DNA of 64,000 bases from Dermanyssus gallinae (taxonomy: Eukaryota > Arthropoda > Arachnida > Mesostigmata > Dermanyssidae). Both the position numbers and the translations under genes were made by a program. The stretch spans positions 1 through 64,000 of the forward strand of contig QVRM01001512.1 of NCBI GenBank assembly GCA_003439945.1, written 5' to 3'. Shown here one piece after another: positions 32,165-44,383 of this stretch; the stretch's first letter is position 1; each line of letters starts with the position of its first letter. The notes under the pieces are model-generated. The model did not search any database. It was not told where the DNA came from and worked only from the letters and a program-made list of their open reading frames with translations.

Positions 32165-34325
32165 TCGAAGGATATACAATCGAATACATAATCGGCTTAT
32201 ATCACATGTCTTTACGCAGCAAGGTCGACAGCTGAAAGAGTAAAGTTCCTTTGGAAATCTATGAAGACCAGAATAACGCCCGGTCAGGAATTGGAAAGTC
32301 AATGGTACCCTTTTACCGAGTCGGATTTCTACAAGTGGCTTAGAACTCTACTTGGCGGCAAACCTTGGCCGTGATCGTCGCATAACTTCACTAATGAATG
32401 GCTCATCATAACTGCTGAATACTGATTTTCGCTGTCTTGTATTGACAAACCCCGACAATGTATAGTGTTGCTTCCATAAATTCTTTGTGATCCCTGTACA
32501 TTCTAGCCTCTGTCTAGGTGCCCCATCTTGTGAAATACCGCAAACTAGTGGGAAGGCAAACAGTATCGCGTTTCGCACCACTTGCACTTATTTTGTTTTC
32601 TTAGCACATCGACTGATTATAATAGTGTGTCTCTTGAGACTCTATGTTTGCATAATGTAACGTAAATATATTGCATAAATTAAAGAACCCGTGATTTACT
32701 TGGTTACACTTTAACACCAAGCCGAATCATCGAAGGAGTCAGTAGCCTTCTAGTTCTACTGAATGGCACGTAACACACAGTTTGTTTGCAAAGTGGATTG
32801 GCTAGTTAAACACCTACAAATCTAACCTGTTGTAACATATTCGATGTCTGTCGTCAGATAAGCTTAACTAGTACCACAACGGGGTTGCGTGACCCGGTCC
32901 GATGTTCATCGGCTTCATCTAATTTTGCTGCACTCGGTCCGGAGATTTGTGTGCTGAGCGCAAACCTAAAAAATAGCGACGTATTTTGCTAACTCGAAAA
33001 AGAGCTCGAATTGACATCGCTGACTCTGCCTGTTTCGATGTTTGCTCTCGGCAGGCCGTTTTGACGGCCAGATTGTGTGCTGTGGTTTCCTGGCGTCTAG
33101 CGCTATCAAACAAATTCAACACGACGAAGTCTCAAAAGAGGAATGGCAATGAATTCATTAGTTTTATTCTTTGATGAAAATCGACCTCCTTACAAGAGCA
33201 GCGGGGCGTGTTTGTCGACCGCGCTGTCGGCTGTATTCAGGCCGTTCCGCGCACCAACGAAAATGCTAATACGATACGGTCTTTGTTCGTGCAACGTTGA
33301 CAATAGCGTTTAACGGCTCGTGCTTAAAACTTATGACAAAACGATGGTGCACTTTCACGCTGTGACGCATACGCTCGCAGAGTGCGGTCGTGCGAAACCC
33401 GTTTTTTGTAGAATGCCTCTCTTTCTTGGCCTTTTTTTTTATACACGACTTAACAGGCAGTTTTAGTAGTAATCCGTGTGTGTGTCAACGTATGCACAAC
33501 TTAATCCGTGCGTACTGAGTCAGCTTCAAACTAGTGCTTGATTTAGAGGTCACGACGAGGGTCGGTTGTGACCAGTGTACATCTAGCTAGCCTGATTTAG
33601 TTATGTTACCATTAAATTAATTACAAGTCATATTTTGGGGTTTAGGAGATAAACTTAAACAATTCTTCTGCTGTACTCGCGACATGAAAGAGCCAAACAA
33701 TGTATTGGCTTCAGATGCTAAGCGGGTCCTGACTTACGAAGGAGCAACATTTCGGATGATGTTCTGTCACTCGAAAATTTCCCTATGATCATTTCGCACC
33801 TGCAGATATTCATGAGGTTATACAGATAACAACTATTGTTATAAACAAATTATTGTAAATTTCGATATTTCCCGTTTCAATATGATTATTTCGAATTATA
33901 TTTGAAATTGTTACTCTTCAATGGAACGTTTTTGAGGTGTGAGCGTCGGCTAGAGGCTCACCGGCATGCCGTGTGTCAGGTCCTAGCTAATTGCCAATAC
34001 AGTCGTTTATAAAGGTTATAGGTAATATTCGTATATAAAGCAGGTCCTGACTGTACTCTTTAAGGCGCCTGCGCTCTGCATTTTCGTGATGAAAGCGTTC
34101 GTCCACACGGCGTCATGTACGCATGAGATAACACAAGTGAATTGATTTGCGCGCGAGCACACAGTAGGTAATAAACAGTCATACTTAGGAAATGCCATAA
34201 GATATAAAATAGACATTAAGCAGTGTAAAAACATTGTCGCCGATGTAAGTAAGGTCAATAAACTCGAGCATGCCCGTTACGCTGTCGGTAGGCATGAGAC
34301 GGAAAAACAAACTTGAAGAGAGCAA
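32165..34325. other. No recognisable gene
   Basis: Frames up to about 80 codons on both strands without motifs. The stretch 33180-33320 is somewhat GC-rich. Confidence 0.45.
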
Positions 34326-34327
34326 AA

Positions 34328-34389
<62 letters not shown>

Positions 34390-34390
34390 G
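34328..34390. repeat. (ATA)n array
   Basis: About 20 units of AAT/ATA. In this window such tracts often form the tail of a retroelement family, but no coding remnant is visible beside this one. Confidence 0.95.
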
Positions 34391-34394
34391 GCTA

Positions 34395-35850
34395 GAACTT
34401 GTAATCTACGGTTAATCTATTTTTCTTGCAGAAATCTTACTCTGGTATGAGTGTTGCCTTCAGGTAGACTCTTGACAGTTCCTTTTGCTTTACAATTTTT
34501 GCATAAAGTTACTGGTTTAGCGACGAGCAATGGTGTTAGAAAGTTAAACGTATTTAAAAAGACAGCATGGCTGATGTTTGACATCCAACTCACTAACTGT
34601 TGGTGGTAACATCAACCCTTAGTTTGTGAGAATTTGGAGGATGGTTGTCATATTTGAGCGAATATCGGTGCATCTAAGACTATATCTCCTCAGTCACGGA
34701 GGAGATCTCTGCGCGCATACTTATCGGACGTCGGCAACGTCTTTCATGGGTGGTCTCTGGCAAATCCTTACATGGTAACAATCCGTGACATTCCCTTTGA
34801 GGTCAGCGAGGCATCTAAAATTTCGAGCTCCCTAGTAGTTGGCGTAGTTTGGTTATTTCAATGATTACATCCGTTATGGCTTGGATTACGCCATACGCGA
34901 ATCTCGAGTGGCACCTCATAATGCTATTAAATATCATTTCACGCGCAGCATGGACCTAAATCTTCTCTTTTTTATGATTAAGTGGATAGATTTACTATGC
35001 GCTTTACATGCACACCGAAATAGATATGTCACTCTTTCATATAAGGGGCGCTCAGCGCGGCACCATAGAGGCCCATTTAGCTAGGGTTTCTAAAAGTTTT
35101 TATATATTAGCGGCATCGTCAAGAGTGGCATCATCTAGGTACCAAATGTTAAATGTCTAGTCTCTGTAGCGGCCTTCTCCTACCGGGCAGCGATCGATAG
35201 TCTGCTTACATGCCTCCGGTGGCAGCCGGCAATCGTTTCCAAACACTGTGGAGAAATTGCGTGGTAAGTGAGCCCGCGTCAAGCCACGCTTCAAATGCCG
35301 ACGGCATACCAATTGCCACCCACTTTATACTAGCTTAGAATTTTCTGTAGCTGTACAATTTCTGTAGCTGTACAAAAAAAAATTTAGCTTATTCTGCTCG
35401 GCCTGTCTGTCCGGCCTAGACTGGAATGCACGCGGACCGACAATCGAGGGAGTTGAGATGTAGTTCACTGTGTTCATAAGATGTGTTCACACCGTTTAGT
35501 CCCTGCAAGACTCTGCTTCATGCAAATGTTGCCAGATTTAAGCTGTTATATGAAATATTCCTTCTGATCAAATACGGTTGAACTCTACACAATGTATGTG
35601 TGACGCTCGGTAATTCATGTTGCATGTTCCAGATGTTCCCATATCGAACTTTTCACGATATCGTTTCCGTTGTTTTGTTCTCGAGTTTGGAAATGCTGCA
35701 TTTTCACGATTTTGTGGGCCTATTTTTTCTACTGACTACACATCCCTGTGACAGCGTGGAAGGACCAATCACAGAGCCCAAGTGCACCACTAAAGTGTGT
35801 CACCTTCGGACAGGTTTAGACATACGAAACAGATTCCGAGTACCGGGATC
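34395..35850. other. No recognisable gene
   Basis: Near 35044 AGGGGCGCTCAGCGCGG echoes 23054, so a decayed shared repeat is possible. TTTCTGTAGCTGTACAA is directly repeated at 35341-35375. Otherwise featureless. Confidence 0.4.
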
Positions 35851-35854
35851 GAAT

Positions 35855-35915
35855 CTGCGATCGAGCACATCAGAAGCTAGGAAGGTATTATTGCGCGCTG
35901 GCTAACCAGGACACG
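35855..35915 (-). repeat. Possible tRNA-derived SINE head or tRNA pseudogene
   Basis: On the minus strand, CTGGTTAGCCAGCGCGC then AGATTCGATCCCGG resemble box A and box B at tRNA-like spacing. No acceptor stem is convincing, and it does not match SINE families 1 or 2. Confidence 0.4.
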
Positions 35916-35919
35916 TCGC

Positions 35920-36590
35920 AATAGAGTTAAACTATCAAGGCAACGTGCACCGTTTGTTAGTAGCCCGCTATTCGGCCCTCGGAAGCCTGGAATTCACGCG
36001 GAGCGGCCACCCCTCGGTCGGAGTGCAGTCCCGTTGTTCCCGTCTGCCTCAGCTCAGGGGATGGCCGCTCCCAGCGTACCAGGAACAGCGTCGCAGGAAG
36101 CCCTTTGCGGTCTTCCCACAATCAGAACAGTACACAGTTTTACAACTAGTGAAACGGCCGAAAGAATACGCGTGTGGACGTGCCATCGAGTAGCGTGCCG
36201 ACTGCGCCTGAAGACAAGGCTTGGAAACAATCACCCTCGCCACAGCTCCGTCCTCTCCGTGTTGTATTGAATGAAGCGCTCCGAAAGTGCAGTGTAGCTA
36301 AGACATTTCGTTGTGCAATCTACAAATATGATGGCAACGCGCTTGGATGTCATGTAAACACGAAGACGCTTTCTTTTCTGACAGACATGCTTGCACGTGC
36401 AAACGGGTTTCACGCGTGTACCTACAGGGAATCCGTACGATGTTTGGCACCTTATTCTTGTGTCAAAGATGCATAAAGCTGTGAAATCAAAGAGTTACTG
36501 TACTAGTCTCGTGTAGCCTCTTGCACAATATAATGTTTTTGTATGTATTCTATTTATGTTTCAATTTGCATTTATGCAAATGCAAAAACA
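35920..36590. other. No recognisable gene
   Basis: Overlapping frames on both strands (35945-36193, 36034-36270, 36174-36476) reflect moderate GC. No motif is recognised. Confidence 0.4.
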
Positions 36591-36593
36591 ATG

Positions 36594-36594
<1 letters not shown>

Positions 36595-36632
<38 letters not shown>
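36595..36632. repeat. (TA)n array
   Basis: An uninterrupted TA tract. Confidence 0.95.
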
Positions 36633-36636
<4 letters not shown>

Positions 36637-36639
36637 GCT

Positions 36640-38335
36640 AGAGGTAACACATTTTGAATGTATGCGAGTATACATTTGTCTAACGATTTTTGCCTGTCGC
36701 CTTCAATTCGATACACTGATGAGGCCTCAAAAGATATAAACCTATCTAACAAATCGGCAACCCACATAACCGTTCCATAGGAGCTCTATTCCAAGAGAGC
36801 TACTGAACGCATATGCCACATACTAGCACCGCTTCTTTGTGTGCAACTCTGCTGGCTTGGGCCCAGTCAAATCTGGACGATACGTGATTTTTTTTTATAG
36901 AGGTAACTGGTAAAATGCGTTATGCACACCGGGCGACGTTGTTAAAGCCACGGTAGTGTGGGACTCGCACTCACTAAAATCCAGTCGTCCTCTTTGCCCC
37001 TTGACGGGGGGTGGCCGCAGTACTGTCTTCTCGAGATTACTACACCTGGCCACTCTTCTTGCCATTTAGGCTGCTCGGCTTTGTGCGGCTGTGCGGCGGT
37101 TAATTTCGCCTTAGAGATACCTTATGCGAATCTTCTTACTAGAATCCAGGATTTGTAATCTTTGAGGAGCTATATGACATTGGAATAAACATATACGTAC
37201 ACATATATATGTAGAGATACAGAGAGAGATAAAAAGACATCTCTTGAAATTGTAGAGCATCTTGAGCTAAGCATTATTTCGTTTTTGCCGGACACGGCTA
37301 GTATTCGCGGACCATACATCTCTCAATGCGTGTATTTAGGTGGCCAGTTTGGCATAGCACTATGACATAGCTAGGGGCGACGAACACGTAAGCGTTCCCG
37401 CTTCCATATCTTGCTTCACAGCTTGTGCGCTAGCGGCCAAAGTTAATGCCAAAGGAGAAGAAACGTGCATAGAAATGAACACGTTCAATTATCGCAGAGA
37501 AGAGCAGGATGTACTCAATCGGATAGTAGTTGGACCCTTGCGGTGGCTCGCGAGCGGGTCGTCCACGTCAATACGGTTCCCAATACAGAATCAGCGTGGT
37601 TTGAGTGTGCGCCACAGCGATGCACGATGATACTACTACAGAACACTCGTAAAGAGTCTCATCTCCAGGTTTCAGACTCAAGCGAAGCACAGTTTTTATA
37701 CAGTTTGTCAAGCACTTCAATCGCCTACCACTACCTCTCTGCTGTCAGACTACCTTGCTCTGTGCTTAGTATAAAGCGTATTTGGATAACAGAGAACAAT
37801 CGTTGCTTAAACTTACAAAAAAAGAGACTTACATTTTTCGAAGTCGAACATCTTTTCAGTAGCGAGCTTTCGACACCTTGTTGTGGATGATTCCAACATT
37901 TCAAAGAACTAGTGGCATCTGACACGCATAGTTATATCCCATATATCGTAGAAGTTTGACGCAAACGACACCGGGTGAGTGCTTTATCAACAAATATAAA
38001 ATACAGGGCCAGCGGAAGCTACAGTATTATCAAAGTGGAGTATCAAATTCTTCTCTCGACAGAAGTTAACAGATGTGCCGTTTCGTGGGTGGGCAGTTAA
38101 GTAGAACCATACGGCATAGAGCTATAATTATAACCGGTCATATAGAGTTCCACTAGCATCAGTAGGATAATTTGGGTAATGATGTCAAACGGTCAAACTG
38201 GGCATTGATGTCAAAGGATTATTACACTACTACATTTTAAAACACTAAGTATATTTAAAAGCATCGTTAACAGAATTGCTGGCTCCTCATGCAATATCCC
38301 AGAGTATTATCTAAATAACAGGCAATTCTCTTTCT
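36640..38335. other. No recognisable gene
   Basis: The longest frame is 37465-37890 plus (141 codons), with no motif I recognise. A short GA patch lies at 37216-37230. Confidence 0.4.
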
Positions 38336-38359
38336 CCCGCCCGCAAATTGAAACATTTA

Positions 38360-39730
38360 GGCATCCACACACGTATAGTAGTGAAATGGGTAAAGGCATT
38401 TTTGAGCGACCGTCACTTTCGAGTAAACATTGGTGACAAACTTAGTCGACCATACCTGCATGATCTAATCTGCCTAAGGGTGGATGTTCATCCCCCCTTC
38501 TATACACGATTTTTGTTTTAGACATAATGAAGTGCTTGCCACCTGATGTCAAATATCTTGAATATGCTGATGACTTAAAAATGTATTGTCATATTTTCTC
38601 CAGTGACTCCCATGCTATTTGGCAGTCAACTGTTGACGGCATTGCTCGATAGTGTTCTGAAAATAACATAATTCTCTCACCCTCCAAATGCGTTGTACTG
38701 AAACACGGTGCACTTGACTTCGGTTATTAAATTAACGGCTGCATTTGACCGACTTGCTCTCATACAGGGACCTAGGCAAACATATTACGCCTGATTTTAA
38801 TTTTAACTTTTACATTACCAAGGTTGTGGAGGCATCATTGCGCATTATAAATACTATTCTAATATAACTATATTTATTAAAATGACATTTAAGTGTTACA
38901 GCGAGATGTAATTAACTATCAACACTAGGGCTTGTGGGGTGCGCTACCAGTCGAGCTTATCCTCGAGGCAGCCCCTCATTGTGCCCATTATTGCTGCCGC
39001 ATTGCCGCGTTATACTGCCAGCGATAGTCGCTGAAGTAGAAACTCAAGTGCTCTTTTTTCCCCTGTCGCCAGTTCAATTTGTTTGCCAATCTTCTGTAAA
39101 AACGACCATGCCTCAGGGCCGGGCCCCCCGAGTGTCTCGAATACTAGCGGCACGAAAATGAACTCGTTGGCGAGCTGGGCATATTTTTTGGTATTTAGAC
39201 GCTCAGTCTTGCGTGCTGCGGAGCCAGCGGAAGGTGCACTGGCCTCCAGGTTCGACGGGGCAAGCGTGTCGGTGATAGTCGCATCCCAAACAAGCGCCTT
39301 TCCCCTTTCAAAGGGGATAAGGGTGAGACCGTCTGGTCTCTTTCCATCGCTTCTCAGGAGGCCGGCGGGCTCTCGGATGCACGGTATTAGAGCGGATCTG
39401 AAAGCCCTGGCCGTAATCTCATTAACCTCGCTATGACGGCTTTGGCGTTCTTCGCTTCTACTGCAGGACAACCCGTGAGTCCCCCACAATACTATCCTTC
39501 ACTGTTTCATTTTAACGACTCCTCCTGTGTACATTCGCCCTTACAACTGTTTTGTTCTTCCGAAACTTACATATTGCTCTCTTGTTTGGGAGCCTCAATT
39601 GTCTAAATACAGCAAGTTAGTCCAAGACACGTTCCTGAGACGCCTGCGGATCAGGTGCCCTCAGAGCGTGTTAGATGACGTTGTTGCTAGTATTGACTCA
39701 CGCAAATACAAACTGCTAGGACACTTTTAA
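38360..39730 (+). mobile_element. Non-LTR RT (CR1/Jockey-like) split by another element
   Basis: The plus strand gives W-V-K-A-F-L-S-D-R-H-F-R-V near 38390, then C-L-P-P-D-V-K-Y-L-E-Y-A-D-D-L-K near 38530-38580. This includes the catalytic Y-A-D-D box of RTs and the usual upstream context. S-E-N-N-I-I-L-S-P-S-K-C follows, then R-D-L-G-K-H-I-T-P-D-F near 38770. The thumb continues only at about 39525-39640 as N-C-F-V-L-P-K-L-T-Y-C-S-L-V-W-E-P-Q-L. The gap (about 38930-39500) is filled by a minus-strand piece of another retroelement. Stops and a missing block make it inactive. Confidence 0.75.
38930..39489 (-). mobile_element. Retroelement C-terminal endonuclease-like fragment, copy 1
   Basis: A minus-strand frame open from 39489 to 39010. 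It reads K-R-P-D-G-L-T-L-I-P-F-E-R then V-W-D-A-T-I-T-D-T-L-A-P. Further on come K-K-Y-A-Q-L-A-N-E-F-I-F-V-P-L-V-F-E-T-L-G and L-L-Q-R-L-S-L-A-V, a TAA, then R-G-N-A-A-A-I-M-G-T-M. The R-P-D...W-D spacing resembles the PD...D pattern of restriction-like endonucleases in R2-type LINEs. That is inference from pattern only. Related pieces lie at 44384-44795 and 55333-55500. It sits inside the plus-strand RT. Confidence 0.7.
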
Positions 39731-39734
39731 CCTA

Positions 39735-40660
39735 AGGAGTCAACAATCAATCACTCCAAAAGCCGTGGTCTGCGGTGAGTTCGTAAATGGATTGTTTGCT
39801 TGGCGCAAATAGCACTCGCCTACTTGGTGATGAGTTACGCTTTTTTCAGAAGCACGTATATTGATAACAATGCATGTGTGACTATGATGATTGTGCAACA
39901 CACTATTTTATGTAAGAATAAAGGCGATTTGACGTTAAAAGTCCGTATATTGGACCTGACGCAAGGTCGTTATCTAAGAAATATTTGTATGTAGACTGTA
40001 AACCTTAAATGTAGTGAACAAATACTGTAGGACTGTTTTATTGGTTGTGACTTAGGTCTGCAAATAAATCGTTTCTAACAGGCTTTGTGTGCGTATGAGC
40101 CTATGACAAGTGCGGCCGTGAAGATGCGATGGTGATTCTGATTCAAACGGTGCTAAAATGTTCATCTTATGTTAATAACCTCAAGAAATATAGTTATACT
40201 AACGAGAGAGAGAGAGAGAGAAATAACATCTCCATTATTAAGTGCCGCTATAGAAATAGCTATATAAACACTTCCATTTGCCATTCGCGGGCATACGAAA
40301 GCCAATCGGGCCCGAGGGAGCCTGAGAGAGGTTTTTTTGCTCGTCCCGACAAACCATCATCTCGTTTAGCCGTTATCGCGGTGTGTTCGTGGTTGCAACG
40401 CTCATCATAATCACCACCATCATTAGGACAAACTGCCCACGGGCCAGCGTAGTTAGCTAGCTTGCTGATGGTGAACGTGGACTGCCTTTGGCTGAACGGT
40501 GGGATCAATCGGTACGTTTCGATACTGTTCGGTGACATCCGCTGAGTTTTGCGCATCGCTGGACGTGGACGTCAAAACGCCAAACCGTCCACGACGCTGC
40601 GCACGGCCCAGCGTCGGCGAGTTTGACGGAAAGGATGAGAATAATGACGCGTTTGCACAC
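39735..40660. other. No recognisable gene
   Basis: Short frames and a (GA)n tract at 40204-40222. No motif is recognised. The part 40500-40640 is GC-richer. Confidence 0.4.
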
Positions 40661-40663
40661 TCA

Positions 40664-40695
40664 TATATATATATATATATATAAATATATATATA
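40664..40695. repeat. (TA)n array
   Basis: A TA tract with one TAAA interruption, ending at the left end of the foldback element. Confidence 0.95.
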
Positions 40696-41762
40696 CAGGG
40701 TGTTGCAGAAATTTTTCATAATCGAATATACAAATTGTAGAGCTCGTTAAAGCAATTATTTTTTCCAATGGAACATGGTCTCTGACAAGTCTTGTTTCGG
40801 AGTGAGAGCGAAATTACTACAATTTGTGACACTAGTGTTTTTGCCCGACATAGGAGCACAAAATGTGCTGTTGCGAGACAACCAGTCCTCCTATACAGAA
40901 ACTAAGCACACCATTGTGTTCGTGATAAAATTCTGCTTCTTCCGAAGAATATGCAAGGCCGGTCAGAAGATGCGACACGGTCGTTTAGAAGAGAATTCGT
41001 CAAACATGAAGTTCTTTATTAGCGTTCACGCCAAATAATTTAGAATCATAACCCTACGACCACCCACGTGTTCAAAGCTAACATATTCAGCAAATGCGCA
41101 TTTCGATCATTTTGGTACCAAACCTATGGCAATGCGAGCTGTGGTTGCGGAGCAATTAAGATTTTTCGGAGGGCATGTCCAGATTAAGTGCATGTAAAAT
41201 GACTGTGTGGCGACGTTCACTACCGCCGATGTGTCGCGCGACAGCCGCAGCGCGTCATTTTTCATGCACTTAATCTGGACATGCCCTCCGAAAAATCGTA
41301 ATTACTCCGCAATTACAGCTCGCATTGCCATAAGTTTGGTACCAAAATGATCGCAATGAAATGCGCATTTGCTGAATATGTTAGCTTTGAACACGTGGGT
41401 GGTCGTAGGGTTATGATTCTGAAGTATTTGGCGTGAACGCTAATAAAGAACTTCATTTTTGACGAATTCTCTTCTAAACGACCGTGTCGCATCTTCTGAC
41501 CGGCCTTGCATATTCTTCAGATGAAGCAGAATTTTATCACGAATACGAAGGGTTAGTTTCTGTATAAGAAGACTGGTTGTCTCGCAACAGCACATTTTAT
41601 GCTCCTATGTCGGGCAAAAACACTAGTGTCACAAATTGTAGTAATTTCGCTCTCACTCCGAAACAAGACTTCTCAGAGACCATGTTCCATTGGAAAAAAG
41701 ATTTGCTTTAACGAGCTCTACAATTTGTATATTCTATTATGAAAAATTTCTGCAACACCCTG
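40696..41762. mobile_element. Foldback element: two ~508-bp inverted arms
   Basis: A 1067-bp palindromic element. The left arm is 40696-41203 and the right arm 41254-41762. They are inverse copies over their whole length with few mismatches, and the spacer is 50 bp. The ends read CAGGGTGTTGCAGAAATTTT. TA dinucleotides flank it (40694-40695, 41763-41764), and both sides are long (TA)n arrays. No transposase frame is present, so movement would need an enzyme supplied elsewhere, probably of the Tc1/mariner superfamily given the TA target. The spacer contains the 12-bp palindrome TGTCGCGCGACA. Related subterminal sequence is at 31995-32120. Single-stranded or transcribed DNA of this kind would fold into one long hairpin. 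Confidence 0.95.
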
Positions 41763-41777
41763 TATATATATATATAC

Positions 41778-41818
<41 letters not shown>

Positions 41819-41840
41819 AATATATATATATATATATATG

Positions 41841-41898
<58 letters not shown>

Positions 41899-41905
41899 GA
41901 TATGT

Positions 41906-41970
<65 letters not shown>

Positions 41971-42006
41971 TATATATATTATATATATATATATATATGT
42001 ATATAT
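41763..42006. repeat. Long compound (TA)n array
   Basis: About 240 bp of TA dinucleotides with regular ATAAATA and TATGTATA interruptions, directly abutting the foldback element. The longest TA array of the window. Confidence 0.95.
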
Positions 42007-42094
42007 ATACAGATATATAGATTAATGATCACTTATGATGTCAGGGAGAACGGAACGGCAGCAGAGCGACAACGGCACAAGGCAATGAGTGGGC

Positions 42095-42114
42095 GGGGGG
42101 GGGGGGGGGGGGGG
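42095..42114. repeat. Poly-G tract (20 G)
   Basis: An uninterrupted G run after GGGC. Confidence 0.95.
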
Positions 42115-42845
42115 TGCGTTGTCCTAATGTACAGCAGCACTTACGGCTGCATTGCAGAGCAGCTCGCATAGAAGGCGACGATATATATGAAAAGCAAGGA
42201 CGACGCATAGAAGGCCGAATAGACGGAAAACAACAACGACGACGACGCTGGATGGACGCAACTGAGCAAGAGAGAGAGAGAGAGATTAGGGCAGATCGGG
42301 AGGCATAAAGCGCAGGGCGTTGTGTCAATAATGCCATACGCGCGCACCCAGACACAGCCATAAGCGAGGGACTTAGGTCGTCCCGGACAGCCGGCCATAC
42401 TTTCGCCTACGACACATGCGCCATAATGGAACCGTAAGTCTCAAAACAAGCGTCGCTCGCTCTGCTGCGACACGGAGGACACGGAGGACAGATCATCATG
42501 GCCGGAGGCCTCTTTCTTTCCTACCTACCTACCTACGTATGTGTACGAGGTACTGGTGGGGGCGGAGCCGTCGTCGTTGTTGTCGTCGCAACGTCCGCTG
42601 ATAATGCTGGAAGACTACTGTGTTTGTCTGTCTGTTTGTCTGTTTATTTGTCTGTCTGTATGTCTGTCTATATGCCTGTATGTCTGCCTGCCTGCCATCC
42701 AGGTAGACAGAAGCGGGATCAGCAGCTGCACAAGGAAAGAGCAGCAGAGCGATATCGGCGGGGCGCCAGCACCCGGCAACTGGTAACGGACGGCAATGGT
42801 AACAGCAGTTGGTCCATTCAGCTGAATGCCGAACATTTGACCAGT

Positions 42846-42928
42846 AGTAGTAGTAGTTGTTGTTTGTTGTTGCTGTTGTTGTTGTTGTTGTAGGTGTTGT
42901 AGTTGTTGTTGTTCTTGTTGTTGTTGTT

Positions 42929-42987
<59 letters not shown>

Positions 42988-43065
42988 TGTTGTTGTTGTT
43001 GTTGTGTTGTTGTTGTTGTTGTTGTTGTTGTTGCTGTTGTAGGTGTTGTTGTTGTAGTAATAGTT
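42846..43065. repeat. (GTA)n/(GTT)n triplet array
   Basis: Alternating blocks of AGT and GTT triplets over about 220 bp, the longest pure block being AGT at 42930-42985. Confidence 0.95.
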
Positions 43066-43482
43066 GTCGTTGTCACAGAACTAGCTAGCAACAACAATTT
43101 CGTGTTGTCACCATCATTCGGCGAGAGCCAGTAGTCGGCGGCGACAGGCGGGATAAGCCGATCAACTGCGCTCGACTGCACAGAACGATCATGACAGGAC
43201 AATCCTGAGACCGGGAGCCGACGGCCGACAGCGGGGGGGTGGTGGGGTGCATTAACCGGACATATGTAGCCGTGCAAACACTACCCACCCCTCTCAATTA
43301 GCACAGCTGTGTGAGGCGCGAACGGTCTGCTTGCTCTTGTCGTATTGCTCGCGAGTTTAGCGGCGGCGGCCCATAAACGCGCCCGTGCCGCCCGATCAAC
43401 ACAATCGAAATGGGCACGTGGCGATGGCAATGCTGAACGAACGAATGGTTCTCCTAGTTCTTCGGTTCAGGGCGTCTACTTC

Positions 43483-43508
43483 TGCCAAAACACATGGGTG
43501 TTTTGGCA
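43483..43508. repeat. Perfect 11-bp hairpin
   Basis: TGCCAAAACAC and its inverse with a 4-base loop. Confidence 0.85.
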
Positions 43509-43624
43509 TGTTCCGCTGGCTACGCCCGGCTCAACTGAGCTGCCGCCCGCCAGACAAGCCACGCAAAATAGAATAGGGCTGCCGTGCATGAAAACTCGCC
43601 GTCTTACGCCGTTGCCATAAAATG

Positions 43625-44380
43625 GGTAAGTTTTGTATTAGTTGTATGCTTATTATTGAGACACCGGACGCGTGCGGATGAAAGGCCAGTAACGCGTAAA
43701 ATGGGCCAGATCATCGAGAAGTGCGACGGAGGCAAAAGATCCACAGCGTTTCTAAGGCCATAAAAATTCAGCGCCTTCATCTCCTTAAAAATTCAGCGCG
43801 CCAACACAAGGAAAATTCTTGAAACGCTCTACTGGTGTGTATATAAGGAGTTAAATTTGTACATTTATGGACTGGCGATAATTTGACGAAAATAAACCAG
43901 AATTGTATTGTTGTTGTTGTTATTATTATTATTACAACTACTATTATTATTATTATGGTTGACGACGCGTGGAAAGGGCCCGACCGACCGAATCGCCATG
44001 TGATAGTGCGTTTTTCGGTACACGTCTACCACCAACACTTATGCAGTACAGAAGGCTTCCACGACCCCGATGTTGACTGCAGATGGAAATATTGTCATAC
44101 CGAATGCTCTAGATATCACGGTCTTGTTTGTAGAACTATTGGGTCTCTAAATCAGTTGGCCCGTTTAATCATCATTACCTTGTATATTGTATATGTCTAT
44201 ATTCTATATTGTATACAATTCTTGTAACTGCATTTGTGAGCTCCTGAAGCCGAGCCAAAGCCTTGTACTTAGGTATTATCGACACTAAATGTGTGAATAA
44301 ATTGATTTTGTGATATTATTATTTGGTTTTACAATTGTAAGGTATGAAAGTTTAAGCCAGGTTCATGATGCTCTGCTTAT
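43625..44380. other. No recognisable gene; TTA/TTG tracts
   Basis: Contains short (GTT)(ATT)(TAT) tracts at 43906-43960 and AT-rich sequence. No motif is found in its frames. Confidence 0.45.
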
Positions 44381-44383
44381 TTC

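Larger units (their letters stand above)
42020..43620. other. GC-rich island with low-complexity tracts
   Basis: Holds a 20-G run (42095-42114), a GA tract (42267-42286), a (TGTC)n-like patch (42624-42700) and GTT/AGT triplets (42846-43065). Long frames such as 42615-43277 minus are built from these repeats. A plus frame 43345-43620 has no motif. A perfect hairpin lies at 43483-43508. It could mark a promoter, but I see no supported gene. Confidence 0.45.

Noticed and set aside
36713..36740. CTGATGAGGCCTCAAAAG as a possible hammerhead core
   Set aside because: The GAAA part is missing and no closing stems are visible.
40775..41038. An 87-codon plus frame within the foldback arm as a gene
   Set aside because: It lies within an inverted-repeat arm, has no motif, and the mirrored arm does not keep the frame.
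42615..43277. A 220-codon minus frame rich in Thr, Gln and Leu
   Set aside because: Most of it is read from GTT/AGT triplets. The ends show no domain and it overlaps other frames.
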